Shown one piece after another: positions 1 through 6,121 of a DNA stretch of 8,050 nt. Each line of letters opens with the position of its first letter. Position 1 is the stretch's first letter. Origin of the DNA: Methanomassiliicoccales archaeon PtaU1.Bin030 (GTDB lineage: Archaea; Thermoplasmatota; Thermoplasmata; Methanomassiliicoccales; Methanomassiliicoccaceae); contig MVRB01000015.1 of assembly GCA_002067635.1 (NCBI GenBank), positions 1 through 8,050 of the forward strand, read 5' to 3'. Position numbers and translations under genes: made by a program. The notes under the pieces were generated by a model. The model ran no database searches. It saw only the letters and a list, made by a program, of their open reading frames with translations, and was not told the origin of the DNA.

Positions 1-108
1 CCCTATCTGAAGTACCTTCTTCCCGCTCCTGGCCAACGCGTAGGACAGGTTTGCGGAGACGGTCGATTTCCCGATCCCGCCTTTGCCATACACCGCAATC
101 TGGATCAT
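1..108 (-). CDS. Nitrogenase Fe protein-like ATPase (NifH/BchL/CfbC superfamily), N-terminal fragment
   Basis: Only the first 36 codons are in the window; the frame is open to the edge. The start is ATG at 108-106, because the ATG five bases upstream (113-111) meets a stop after two codons. The protein begins MIQIAVYGKGGIGKST, the deviant Walker A P-loop of Fe proteins, including the signature lysine (K9) and the P-loop lysine (K14). It continues to ...GKKVLQIG and is cut just before the expected CDPK. Family members are homodimeric [4Fe-4S] ATPases that pass electrons to a NifDK, BchNB/BchYZ or CfbD partner. KKVLQIG resembles my recollection of ChlL/BchL better than the KKVMIVG usual in true NifH, but 36 residues cannot decide the subfamily. 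The gene starts 21 nt after the ChlD stop, so it looks cotranscribed. A weak GTGAG (114-118) lies 5 nt before the start. The iron-sulfur cysteines are off-window. I am sure of the superfamily and unsure of the function. Confidence 0.85.
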   Translation of the reverse strand, partial: MIQIAVYGKGGIGKSTVSANLSYALARSGKKVLQIG

Positions 109-113
109 CTCAT

Positions 114-118
114 CTCAC
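114..118 (-). promoter_or_regulatory. Weak ribosome binding site for the Fe protein-like gene
   Basis: Minus-strand GTGAG is 5 nt before ATG 108, in the 21-nt gap after the ChlD stop. It partly matches the GGTGA form complementary to the archaeal 16S 3' end. No terminator hairpin is present in the gap, so read-through from ChlD is expected. Confidence 0.4.
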
Positions 119-129
119 TCTTCTGCTTC

Positions 130-1986
130 TCATCTGCCCATGACGGCTCTGACCGACGCTGCCAGGTAGCCAGCGTCCAGCTCTTCGAGACGGAAATAGG
201 TTCCTTCGAGGGCCCTGCATAGCCGGAGGGCCCGGTCCAATCGCGGGAGGCTGGTCCCGGTGTCGACCACCACGAAACGGATCCCCGAGCTCGCCATCCT
301 ATGGGCCATGGACAGTGCCTCCTGGAACGGGTCCCCCTCGCCCATGGCAACGTTCGCCCTCCCATCGGTTAGGATGACCATAACGGGGCGGTCCCGGACC
401 CCGCAGGAGCGGTCCTTCGTGAGGAGCTCGAACCCCTTTGACAACCCCAGCGCCAACGGCGTCCTTCCACCGGTGGGCATCTGCTCCAGCTTCTTTGCCG
501 CCAGGTGAACGCTCCGGGTTAAAGGCAGCATCAGCTCCGCGTCGTTCTTGCGGAAGGCGATCATTCCCACCTCGTCCCTCTTCTGATACGCATCCTGAAG
601 GAGGGCGAGGATGGCCCCCTTCACCGCTACCATCCGTTGGTGCGCCCCCATGGAGCCGCTGGCATCGACGAGGAACAGGACCCTGGTCCCCCTCTTGCGT
701 TCCCGCACCTTCTCCCGCAGGTCAGCCGGGTCCAGGACGACGGCCAAGCCGTTGCGGTATCTGGAGCGTTGGTAGGGGGCGGCCGCCCGTATGCTGGCAT
801 CGAAGGCCAGGTCCCTGACCCGTCCCTGCGGCATTTGGAAACGAGTGTACCGTCCCGACCGGTCGGAGGTGATGACCCGGTCCCTTCGGCCGTGGCCAGA
901 TGTCCTTGCCTTCGCCCTCTTGTCCTCGCCGATGTAGTCGATCACCACGAAGGCCCTTCCCACGGAGAACACCTGGTCCTTTGGTGTTGCTTCCCGAGGT
1001 GGGGGCGGCAGGGGAGACTCAACATCGCTGGAAGGGGCTTGATCGCCCATATCCTCCCGGTCCTGCTGTGGGGGCCTCTGTTGAGGCGGCTCACCCCCCT
1101 TTTCCTGATCACCTCGACCCTCCCCGGTCTGCTCCGGAGCAGGATCGTTCCTGCGATGTTCCAAGCAGAGGGGGACAGCGGCCTGGAGGTCCTCAAGCAC
1201 TATCTGGTCCCGCCCGTCCAGGGCGGCCAGGGCAGAGGCGGTTCGGGCCAGCGCGATATCGCCCCGGTGACCTTGCACTCCCAGGTCGTGGCACACTTTA
1301 GCGATAGCGTCCAAGTGCCCCGGCGGGATGATGATGTAGGCGGCCCGCTCCCTTGCCTTCCTGATCGAGGAGCTAACATCCTCCTCGCTAGCCATGAACT
1401 CGTTGAGAAAGGCGGTCGGTTCCTTTTCGTACCTCAAGCCCCGTCGGAGGATCTCCATCCTCTCGTCCACGTTTTCCGAGGCGGCCATGGACACGCATAT
1501 GTCGAACCTGTCCATGAGGTGGGGGGATAGCTCCCCCTCATCGGGGTCCATGGTCCCCAATAGCAGGAACCGACAATCATGCTCGCAGGAGACCCCCTCC
1601 CTCTCGATGACGTTGACCTGGCGTCTCCCAGCGTCCAGGATAAGGTGCACCAATCGTTCGGGAAGCAGGTTAATCCCATCGACGTACAGGATGTTGCCAT
1701 CCGCCCTCTGCAGTATACCGGGAAGAACCTTCCTCTCTCCGGATCTCAGCGCGGCCTCGAAGTCCAGACCTCCCATGATCTGGTCCTCGGTGGCGTTGAG
1801 AGGAAGATTGATCACCCGCTCACCGGGGACCAGACCGTCCAAGGCCCGGGCCAGGGTGGTCTTTGCGGTGCCCGCAGGTCCCCTTATCAGGACGGCATTG
1901 ATGCTCCTTGATGCCAGCCCGCAGAGGACCGCCTTCTTCACCTGTTCCTGCCCCACTACGGCGGTAAAGGGATATGTCACCCTCAT
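130..1986 (-). CDS. chlD: ChlD/BchD-type metal chelatase subunit (AAA+ plus VWA domain)
   Basis: 618 residues from ATG 1986. This is the D subunit that, with the I subunit, forms the ATP-driven motor inserting a metal into a tetrapyrrole held by a BchH/CobN-type large subunit. Visible parts: AAA+ domain (about 1-275) opening YPFTAVVGQE, Walker A GPAGTAKTT (36-44), Walker B ILYVDGINLL (99-108), arginine finger region MDRFD (158-162) and sensor 2 HRGD (240-243); a Pro/Gln/Glu-rich linker (about 280-337); and a C-terminal VWA domain with an intact MIDAS: DASGSMG (441-447), T509 in GGRTP, D541 in LTDGR. Walker B has Gly104 where the catalytic Glu is expected, and sensor 1 reads TMDP rather than TMNP. 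The AAA+ part is visibly paralogous to the upstream ChlI-like protein. The chosen ATG overlaps the ChlI stop as ATGA. GTG 2013 is an alternative, adding 9 residues, with a good Shine-Dalgarno. The metal (Mg, Co or Ni) cannot be read from the sequence. Confidence 0.93.
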   Translation of the reverse strand: MRVTYPFTAVVGQEQVKKAVLCGLASRSINAVLIRGPAGTAKTTLARALDGLVPGERVINLPLNATEDQIMGGLDFEAALRSGERKVLPGILQRADGNILYVDGINLLPERLVHLILDAGRRQVNVIEREGVSCEHDCRFLLLGTMDPDEGELSPHLMDRFDICVSMAASENVDERMEILRRGLRYEKEPTAFLNEFMASEEDVSSSIRKARERAAYIIIPPGHLDAIAKVCHDLGVQGHRGDIALARTASALAALDGRDQIVLEDLQAAVPLCLEHRRNDPAPEQTGEGRGDQEKGGEPPQQRPPQQDREDMGDQAPSSDVESPLPPPPREATPKDQVFSVGRAFVVIDYIGEDKRAKARTSGHGRRDRVITSDRSGRYTRFQMPQGRVRDLAFDASIRAAAPYQRSRYRNGLAVVLDPADLREKVRERKRGTRVLFLVDASGSMGAHQRMVAVKGAILALLQDAYQKRDEVGMIAFRKNDAELMLPLTRSVHLAAKKLEQMPTGGRTPLALGLSKGFELLTKDRSCGVRDRPVMVILTDGRANVAMGEGDPFQEALSMAHRMASSGIRFVVVDTGTSLPRLDRALRLCRALEGTYFRLEELDAGYLAASVRAVMGR

Positions 1987-3038
1987 GCCGACTGGAACCG
2001 CTCCTGAAGCCACTCACCCAACTCCTTCGTGTCCAACTTCGAGTCCTGGAAGGGGTTCCTGCGCATACGATGCGGTAGTACCAAATGGGAAACCCGGACG
2101 ACGTCCTCCCGTCCGACCTTCTCCCTCCCCCTCAGGGCAGCGGAGGCCAATGCGGCCTTTACAAGGGTCAGGTCTGCACGATGGCCGTCCACTCCAAGGT
2201 GCAGTGATATCTCCACTGCTGTTCTCAAGACCTCATCGTTGAAGTCTAGTTCCCCCATCCTGCTCTGGGCCAGGAGGATCTCGTTGCGGAGCTTTTCCTG
2301 CTCTCCCCTGTACTCCTCACAGAATTCCTGGGGGTCCCTCTCGAAAGCGATCCTTCTCCTTATCACTTCCATTCTCTGCCGGGTATCCTGTTCAGCCTTG
2401 ACATCGACGAGAAGGCCGAAACGGTCGAGCAGCTGCGGCCTGAGGTCCCCCTCCTCGGGGTTCATGGTTCCCACGAGGGTGAACCGTGCCGGATGTGCAA
2501 AGGAAACGCCCTCCCTCTCCACGAAGTTGGTGCCCATCGCCGCTGCGTCCAATAGTAGGTCTACCAGATGGTCGTCCAGCAAGTTCACCTCGTCCACATA
2601 GAGGATGTTCCCATTGGCCTTGGCGAGGACCCCAGGCTCGAACTTTTTCTTCCCGGTCCTCAGCGCGTGCTCCATGTCAAGGGTCCCGGCGACACGGTCC
2701 TCCGTGGAACTCAGCGGTAGCTCGATGACCCTCATGGCCACCAACGCCTCCTCCAGTTCCTCACCCGTGTCCTTCCTTTCGATGCACATGGGGCAGGCAT
2801 GATCCCAATCCCCCCACGTGCAACCGCAGGGGCAGTTGGCCACCACACTGCGCTTGGGGAGGAGATCGGCCAAGGCCCGTACGGCCGTCGATTTGGCCGT
2901 ACCCTTCTCCCCCCTGATCAAGACCCCTCCGATGAGGGGGTTTATTACATTGAGCAGAAGGGCCTCCTTCATCTCCTCCTGCCCCACTATCGCTGTGAAT
3001 GGATAAACCGGTCTTTCTTTGGTCATAGTGATCAACAT
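1983..3038 (-). CDS. chlI: ChlI/BchI-type metal chelatase AAA+ ATPase subunit
   Basis: 351 residues, a normal length for the I subunit, whose ATP hydrolysis drives metal insertion together with ChlD and a large tetrapyrrole-binding subunit. Motifs: YPFTAIVGQE (12-21), Walker A GEKGTAKST (43-51), the LPLSSTEDRVAGTLD helix region (107-121), Walker B ILYVDEVNLL (145-154, intact D149-E150), sensor 1 TMNPEEGDLRPQLLDRFG (191-208) with N193 and arginine finger R206, and sensor 2 HRADL (286-290). After Walker A lies a cysteine cluster, C69-P-C71-G-C73 then C82-P-M-C85, that could bind zinc or an iron-sulfur centre. ATG 3038 overlaps the CbiZ stop by 7 nt and has no clear Shine-Dalgarno; ATG 3026 would remove four residues and is equally possible. 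The protein ends within the start region of ChlD, as expected for a coupled I-D pair. In a non-phototroph it probably serves a CobN-like rather than a BchH enzyme; this is inference. Confidence 0.95.
   Translation of the reverse strand: MLITMTKERPVYPFTAIVGQEEMKEALLLNVINPLIGGVLIRGEKGTAKSTAVRALADLLPKRSVVANCPCGCTWGDWDHACPMCIERKDTGEELEEALVAMRVIELPLSSTEDRVAGTLDMEHALRTGKKKFEPGVLAKANGNILYVDEVNLLDDHLVDLLLDAAAMGTNFVEREGVSFAHPARFTLVGTMNPEEGDLRPQLLDRFGLLVDVKAEQDTRQRMEVIRRRIAFERDPQEFCEEYRGEQEKLRNEILLAQSRMGELDFNDEVLRTAVEISLHLGVDGHRADLTLVKAALASAALRGREKVGREDVVRVSHLVLPHRMRRNPFQDSKLDTKELGEWLQERFQSA
2022..2027 (-). promoter_or_regulatory. Possible ribosome binding site for an alternative GTG start of ChlD
   Basis: Minus-strand AAGGAG lies 8 nt before GTG 2013, inside the end of the ChlI-like gene where it encodes Lys-Glu. 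It would give ChlD nine extra residues. A second AGGAG (2001-2005) is 14 nt before the preferred ATG 1986, longer than ideal. The sequence leaves the true start open. Confidence 0.4.
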
Positions 3039-4168
3039 CCGTATTTGGCCATCTGGGCCAGTCCTGCTGTGAGGTTGGAAATGATGTCCCCTCCCTCGTC
3101 GACCATGAGCTCGAAAGCATCTCCCTGGGGGCGATCGAGCAGGATCTCCAGTCCTTTAATGACCCGACCTCCGTACTGGCGGCCGATATCCACGGGTATG
3201 AGGCCCCACTCGATCTCATCATTGACGTGCAGGATGGACCCGACCGCTGCGACCACGTCAGGCCGCTTCGACAGGTTCCTCAGGGATTGGTAGAACTCCT
3301 GTTCACCACAGCTGCCTGGGTATGCCTGCGAGGCCTTCCAGATGTCCTTTTCCGTTACCCTGAACCTCTTCAGGCGGGCCATAACATCCCGCTGGGAGAT
3401 GGGGTTGAGGCCTGCATGCTTGTCCAATGCCTGCAAGGTAGCCTCTATCACCGTCTTGCCGATCAGCTCACCGAGCTTGGAGTGCTTCCCCGCGTCGGTC
3501 AGACGGTTGCTGCTGTTGTCGTTGGATATGATGGCGATCTGGTCAGTTCCCGAGCCGGTCGCGATGCCTGTCGAATAGCGGCTGGGGGCTATCAGCTGCT
3601 GTAGCGCGCAGGTCTTGGCCTCGGTGGCAGTCATTATCGCCCTGGCCATGGTATGCCTGGGCATGTCCCCGTTTACCAGTAGCATCGTGACGATGGTGCC
3701 TCCTATAGGTTCGACGCCCCTGACCTCGTTGTAGGAGGCGGGGTCACCGGCCCTACCTCCGTTCCCCTCCACGCCCGCGGTGACGATCGCCGTCACCTCC
3801 GTTGCCTTATACCGATGGGTCACCACCGCAGCGTTGTCCATGCACACTGCTGTGGACAGGCCGCAGGCGTGGTCCGGCTCCAGCCCCACCCTCTCCGCGA
3901 TGCACCTGAGGTACGCAGTGTAGTTCTCCACCTTCATCAGGTCATGGATCCCATCGTGGGATTGGCTGTTGAACACGGCCTGGAGATTCTCCTGGTACCC
4001 CCCGTTCATCCAGGAGGTCGCTAGGGTGGTCCTCCCGGGCGGAAGGAGGAGGATCAGGGCCCTGTCCTGCCTATACAGGCTTTCCCCGTCGGTGAACCTC
4101 TGCACCAGCCTCCTCGTCCTATCCACAGGCTCCTGCATCACCATCTGCTGCCATGTGGTTACTGTCAT
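3032..4168 (-). CDS. cbiZ: CbiZ-family adenosylcobinamide amidohydrolase with C-terminal extension
   Basis: 378 residues, soluble, no signal peptide. CbiZ enzymes hydrolyse the aminopropanol amide of adenosylcobinamide to give adenosylcobyric acid, the archaeal route for salvaging incomplete corrinoids; some bacterial members also act on pseudocobalamin. Family-type segments seen: AIVTAGVEGNGGRAGD (127-142), GGTIVTMLLVNG (157-168), MTATEAKTCALQQL (179-192), ATGSGTDQIAI (203-213) and HSKLGELIGKTV (229-240). The CbiZ-like part ends near residue 255. The last ~120 residues (about 256-378) match nothing I recognise: they contain a helical, charged stretch (RDVMARLKRFRVTEKDIWKA), SCGEQ and a hydrophobic C-terminus. 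The start ATG overlaps the ABC ATPase stop as ATGA, implying translational coupling and little need for its own Shine-Dalgarno; none is clear. Its place directly after BtuFCD-like genes is the best evidence that the transporter carries a corrinoid. The family call is firm; the exact substrate is not. Confidence 0.9.
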   Translation of the reverse strand: MTVTTWQQMVMQEPVDRTRRLVQRFTDGESLYRQDRALILLLPPGRTTLATSWMNGGYQENLQAVFNSQSHDGIHDLMKVENYTAYLRCIAERVGLEPDHACGLSTAVCMDNAAVVTHRYKATEVTAIVTAGVEGNGGRAGDPASYNEVRGVEPIGGTIVTMLLVNGDMPRHTMARAIMTATEAKTCALQQLIAPSRYSTGIATGSGTDQIAIISNDNSSNRLTDAGKHSKLGELIGKTVIEATLQALDKHAGLNPISQRDVMARLKRFRVTEKDIWKASQAYPGSCGEQEFYQSLRNLSKRPDVVAAVGSILHVNDEIEWGLIPVDIGRQYGGRVIKGLEILLDRPQGDAFELMVDEGGDIISNLTAGLAQMAKYGC

Positions 4169-5004
4169 GCGAGCATACCCCGCTGTCCAGTCTTTACTAT
4201 CTCTGCATCTGTCGGGGGCTCCGAGGGCTTCATTGGCAGTACGAAGATGGTATCTCCCTTAGTGACCAATGAGACGTCAACCCCATACACTTCCTGCATG
4301 GCCTTCTCGTTGACCACGTCGTGAGGGGAGCCATAGTCCACGATCTCCCCCTTGCTCAGGAGGATGACCTTATCGCAATACTTTGTGAGCAGATTTATGT
4401 CGTGCGATGCGGTGATAACAGTGATCCCCTTACGGGACAAGCTTCTCAACGACTCCATCACTTGAAGCTGGTACTTCAGGTCCAGGTGAGCGCTCGGTTC
4501 ATCAACCAGCATGATCTTGGGCCTCTGGACCACCCCCTTGGCCAGGAGGACCCGTGCCTTTTCTCCGGTGCTCAGTTCGTTAAGCCGGCGACCGGAGAAG
4601 TCGCTGACCTTGAACTCTTCCAAAGCCTCGTCCACGATCTTCTCGTCCTCATCACCCTCCCACCACCAGTTGGTCACATATGGGGTCCGGCCCAGGGCCA
4701 CGAAGTCCCTTACCTTAAGGGAAAAATCGTCTGGTATGGAGGCCGGTATCGTGGTGCATAGCTTGGCGATATCCATCATGTTGAGCGTTTTCAGCTCGTG
4801 GTCGGCCAGGAAGATCAACCCCTCCTGGATTGTCAATAGTCGGTTGATGCACCTCATCAGGGTGGTCTTACCAGACCCGTTCGGCCCCATGAGGCCAATG
4901 AACTCTCCCTTACCAGCCTCAAGCTCTATTCCCTTTAGAGCCTTCTTGCTATTATAGCCAAAGGATATCTTCTCCACCTTCACCATTGTCTCTTCACATT
5001 GCAT
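4165..5004 (-). CDS. btuD: ABC transporter ATPase, BtuD/FecE family (corrinoid or Fe-chelate import)
   Basis: 279 residues, a cytoplasmic ATPase that powers the adjacent BtuC-like permease. Motifs in order: Walker A GPNGSGKTT (40-48), signature LSTGE (144-148, canonical LSGGE), Walker B IMLVDEP (164-170) with E169, D-loop SAHLD (171-175), H-loop ASHD (H201). At the Q-loop, TIPAS (85-89) aligns with the usual YVPQS, so alanine stands where glutamine is expected. About 25 residues beyond the usual family end, rich in Pro, Glu and Lys, form a small C-terminal tail. The ATG at 5004 overlaps the permease gene by 11 nt and has GGGAGGG 8 nt upstream. ATG 4986 (MVKVEKISFGYN) is an alternative, leaving a 7-nt gap after the permease stop but only a weak AAGAG site. 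The substrate is assigned from the neighbouring cbiZ; siderophore or haem import cannot be excluded from this protein alone. Confidence 0.93.
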   Translation of the reverse strand: MQCEETMVKVEKISFGYNSKKALKGIELEAGKGEFIGLMGPNGSGKTTLMRCINRLLTIQEGLIFLADHELKTLNMMDIAKLCTTIPASIPDDFSLKVRDFVALGRTPYVTNWWWEGDEDEKIVDEALEEFKVSDFSGRRLNELSTGEKARVLLAKGVVQRPKIMLVDEPSAHLDLKYQLQVMESLRSLSRKGITVITASHDINLLTKYCDKVILLSKGEIVDYGSPHDVVNEKAMQEVYGVDVSLVTKGDTIFVLPMKPSEPPTDAEIVKTGQRGMLA

Positions 5005-6100
5005 ACCGCTTTCCCTCCCTTAACATCAGAAATGCGAAGAACGGGACCCCGATGACCGATATGACGGCCCCTATAGGCAGTTCCGTTGGGCTCATGAGCG
5101 TCTTACAGGCGATGTCAGCGACCAGCAGGACATTGGCCCCAATCATCATGGAGGCAGGAAGCAACAACCGGTGATCCCCACCCACTATGATCCTGGCGAC
5201 ATGCGGGACAATGAGGCCTACGAAGCCGATTACCCCGCAGAAGGCCACGCACAACGCCGTCAGCACGGATACCAGGACGACCATGATCTTCTTGAACCTC
5301 CGGGTATTCAGTCCCAGCTGCTGGGCCTGTTCATCGCCCAGGAGTATCGTGTTCAGGTCACGGGCGTACATCAGGACCATGAACAGACAGATTGCCACAG
5401 GCACGGTGATGATTACGGCGTCCTCCCAGGTGATGTATGCAAAGGAGCCGAACATCCAGAACAGGATGCCATGGACCTGCTCAGCATTGAACGTCATCAA
5501 CAGCGTATTGCCCGCACCCAGGCCTATTCCTATTATGACTCCAGATAGGACGTAGCTCATCGCCCTACCCCCCGCTCCCTCGGCCAGGATCATGGTGAGG
5601 AAGAAGGCACCTACAGCACCTATGATAGCGGATAGGGGGACGGTCAGCACTGACAGGCCCCCGATATAAACACCGCCGAGAACGGCAAGGGTGACCGCAA
5701 AGCCAGCCCCCGAGGAGACCCCTGTTATATAGGGGTCGACCAGAGGGTTCCGGATCAGGGCCTGCATGATGGCGCCAGCTGCAGAAAGGCCTGCCCCCAC
5801 TATGATGACAGCCACCGCTCTTGGCATCCTGAGATGATAGATCACCATCTCGTTCATCCCCTCGGGATCACCGAACTTGGTGATGAGCGAGATGGTGGAA
5901 TCCAGTGCGTCCAAGAAGGTTATCTTGATCGTACCAAAGGTCAAGGACAGGATGACCAGCGTGGTCAAACTTACCAAGCCCAGGCCGATGATGGTCATCA
6001 GCTTGAGCTTGGCGTGTTTGACCCCGTGGGCCTTTCCCTGCCGACTCTTGGCAGCATGCCGCTTCCTTCCCCATCGATCTATGACTTCCTCTGAGGACAT
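4994..6100 (-). CDS. btuC: ABC transporter permease, BtuC/FecCD family
   Basis: 368 residues, an integral membrane subunit expected to work as a homodimer. Family hallmarks: YHLRMPRAVAVIIVGAGLSAAGAIMQ (88-113, read as separate short blocks), RNPLVDPYITGVSSGAGF (117-134), the QAQQLGLNTRRFK cytoplasmic coupling region (258-270), FVGLIVPHVARIIVGGDHR (293-311) and ELPIGAVISVIGVPFFAFLM (340-359). Hydrophobic stretches near 35-58, 94-113, 128-145, 150-172, 182-203, 227-245, 272-297, 313-330 and 344-360 fit the 9-10 helices of the family. The first ~33 residues form an unusually basic cytoplasmic tail (many Lys, Arg and His), longer than in BtuC of Escherichia coli. The start has GGAG 5 nt upstream and lies 21 nt after the binding-protein stop. 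The gene overlaps the ATPase start, so subunit levels are likely coupled. The family is certain; corrinoid specificity rests on context. Confidence 0.95.
   Translation of the reverse strand: MSSEEVIDRWGRKRHAAKSRQGKAHGVKHAKLKLMTIIGLGLVSLTTLVILSLTFGTIKITFLDALDSTISLITKFGDPEGMNEMVIYHLRMPRAVAVIIVGAGLSAAGAIMQALIRNPLVDPYITGVSSGAGFAVTLAVLGGVYIGGLSVLTVPLSAIIGAVGAFFLTMILAEGAGGRAMSYVLSGVIIGIGLGAGNTLLMTFNAEQVHGILFWMFGSFAYITWEDAVIITVPVAICLFMVLMYARDLNTILLGDEQAQQLGLNTRRFKKIMVVLVSVLTALCVAFCGVIGFVGLIVPHVARIIVGGDHRLLLPASMMIGANVLLVADIACKTLMSPTELPIGAVISVIGVPFFAFLMLREGKRYAM
5013..5019 (-). promoter_or_regulatory. Ribosome binding site inside the permease gene, deciding the ATPase start
   Basis: Minus-strand GGGAGGG lies 8 nt before ATG 5004, inside the 3' end of the permease gene. 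It favours MQCEETMVKV as the ATPase N-terminus over the later ATG 4986, which has only AAGAG close by. The purine run also encodes permease residues, so chance is possible. Confidence 0.55.
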
Positions 6101-6105
6101 GGATT

Positions 6106-6109
6106 CTCC
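6106..6109 (-). promoter_or_regulatory. Ribosome binding site for the permease gene
   Basis: Minus-strand GGAG (within GTGGAG) sits 5 nt before ATG 6100 in the 21-nt gap after the binding-protein stop. It supports this start. The gap holds no promoter or terminator that I can see. Confidence 0.7.
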
Positions 6110-6121
6110 ACTTCAGCAGTA

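Noticed and set aside
637..1530. Plus-strand open frame of 297 codons opposite ChlD
   Set aside because: It is antisense to a gene with clear AAA+ and VWA motifs. Its translation is rich in Pro, Arg, Gly and His, has no recognisable domain, and is explained by G+C-rich third positions on the other strand.
1394..2242. Plus-strand open frame of 282 codons across the ChlI-ChlD junction
   Set aside because: It spans two well-supported minus-strand genes, is Ser/Arg/Pro-rich and low in complexity, and has no convincing start signal or family motif.
2924..2946. Hairpin CCCCTC-CGAT-GAGGGG followed by a T-rich stretch, like an intrinsic terminator on the plus strand
   Set aside because: There is no plus-strand gene to terminate, and the bases encode the Walker A approach (NPLIGGVLIRG) of the ChlI-like protein.
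130..3038. ChlI and ChlD as evidence that the organism makes chlorophyll
   Set aside because: These subunits also occur in non-phototrophs with CobN-like chelatases. The CbiZ neighbour and archaeal-type sequences make phototrophy unnecessary, though they do not exclude it.
5717..5737. Perfect 7-bp inverted repeat, GACCCCT / AGGGGTC with a 7-nt TA-rich loop, also resembling a TATA box
   Set aside because: It lies inside the permease gene and encodes the conserved DPYITGV motif, so coding constraint explains it. It is not near a gene start.
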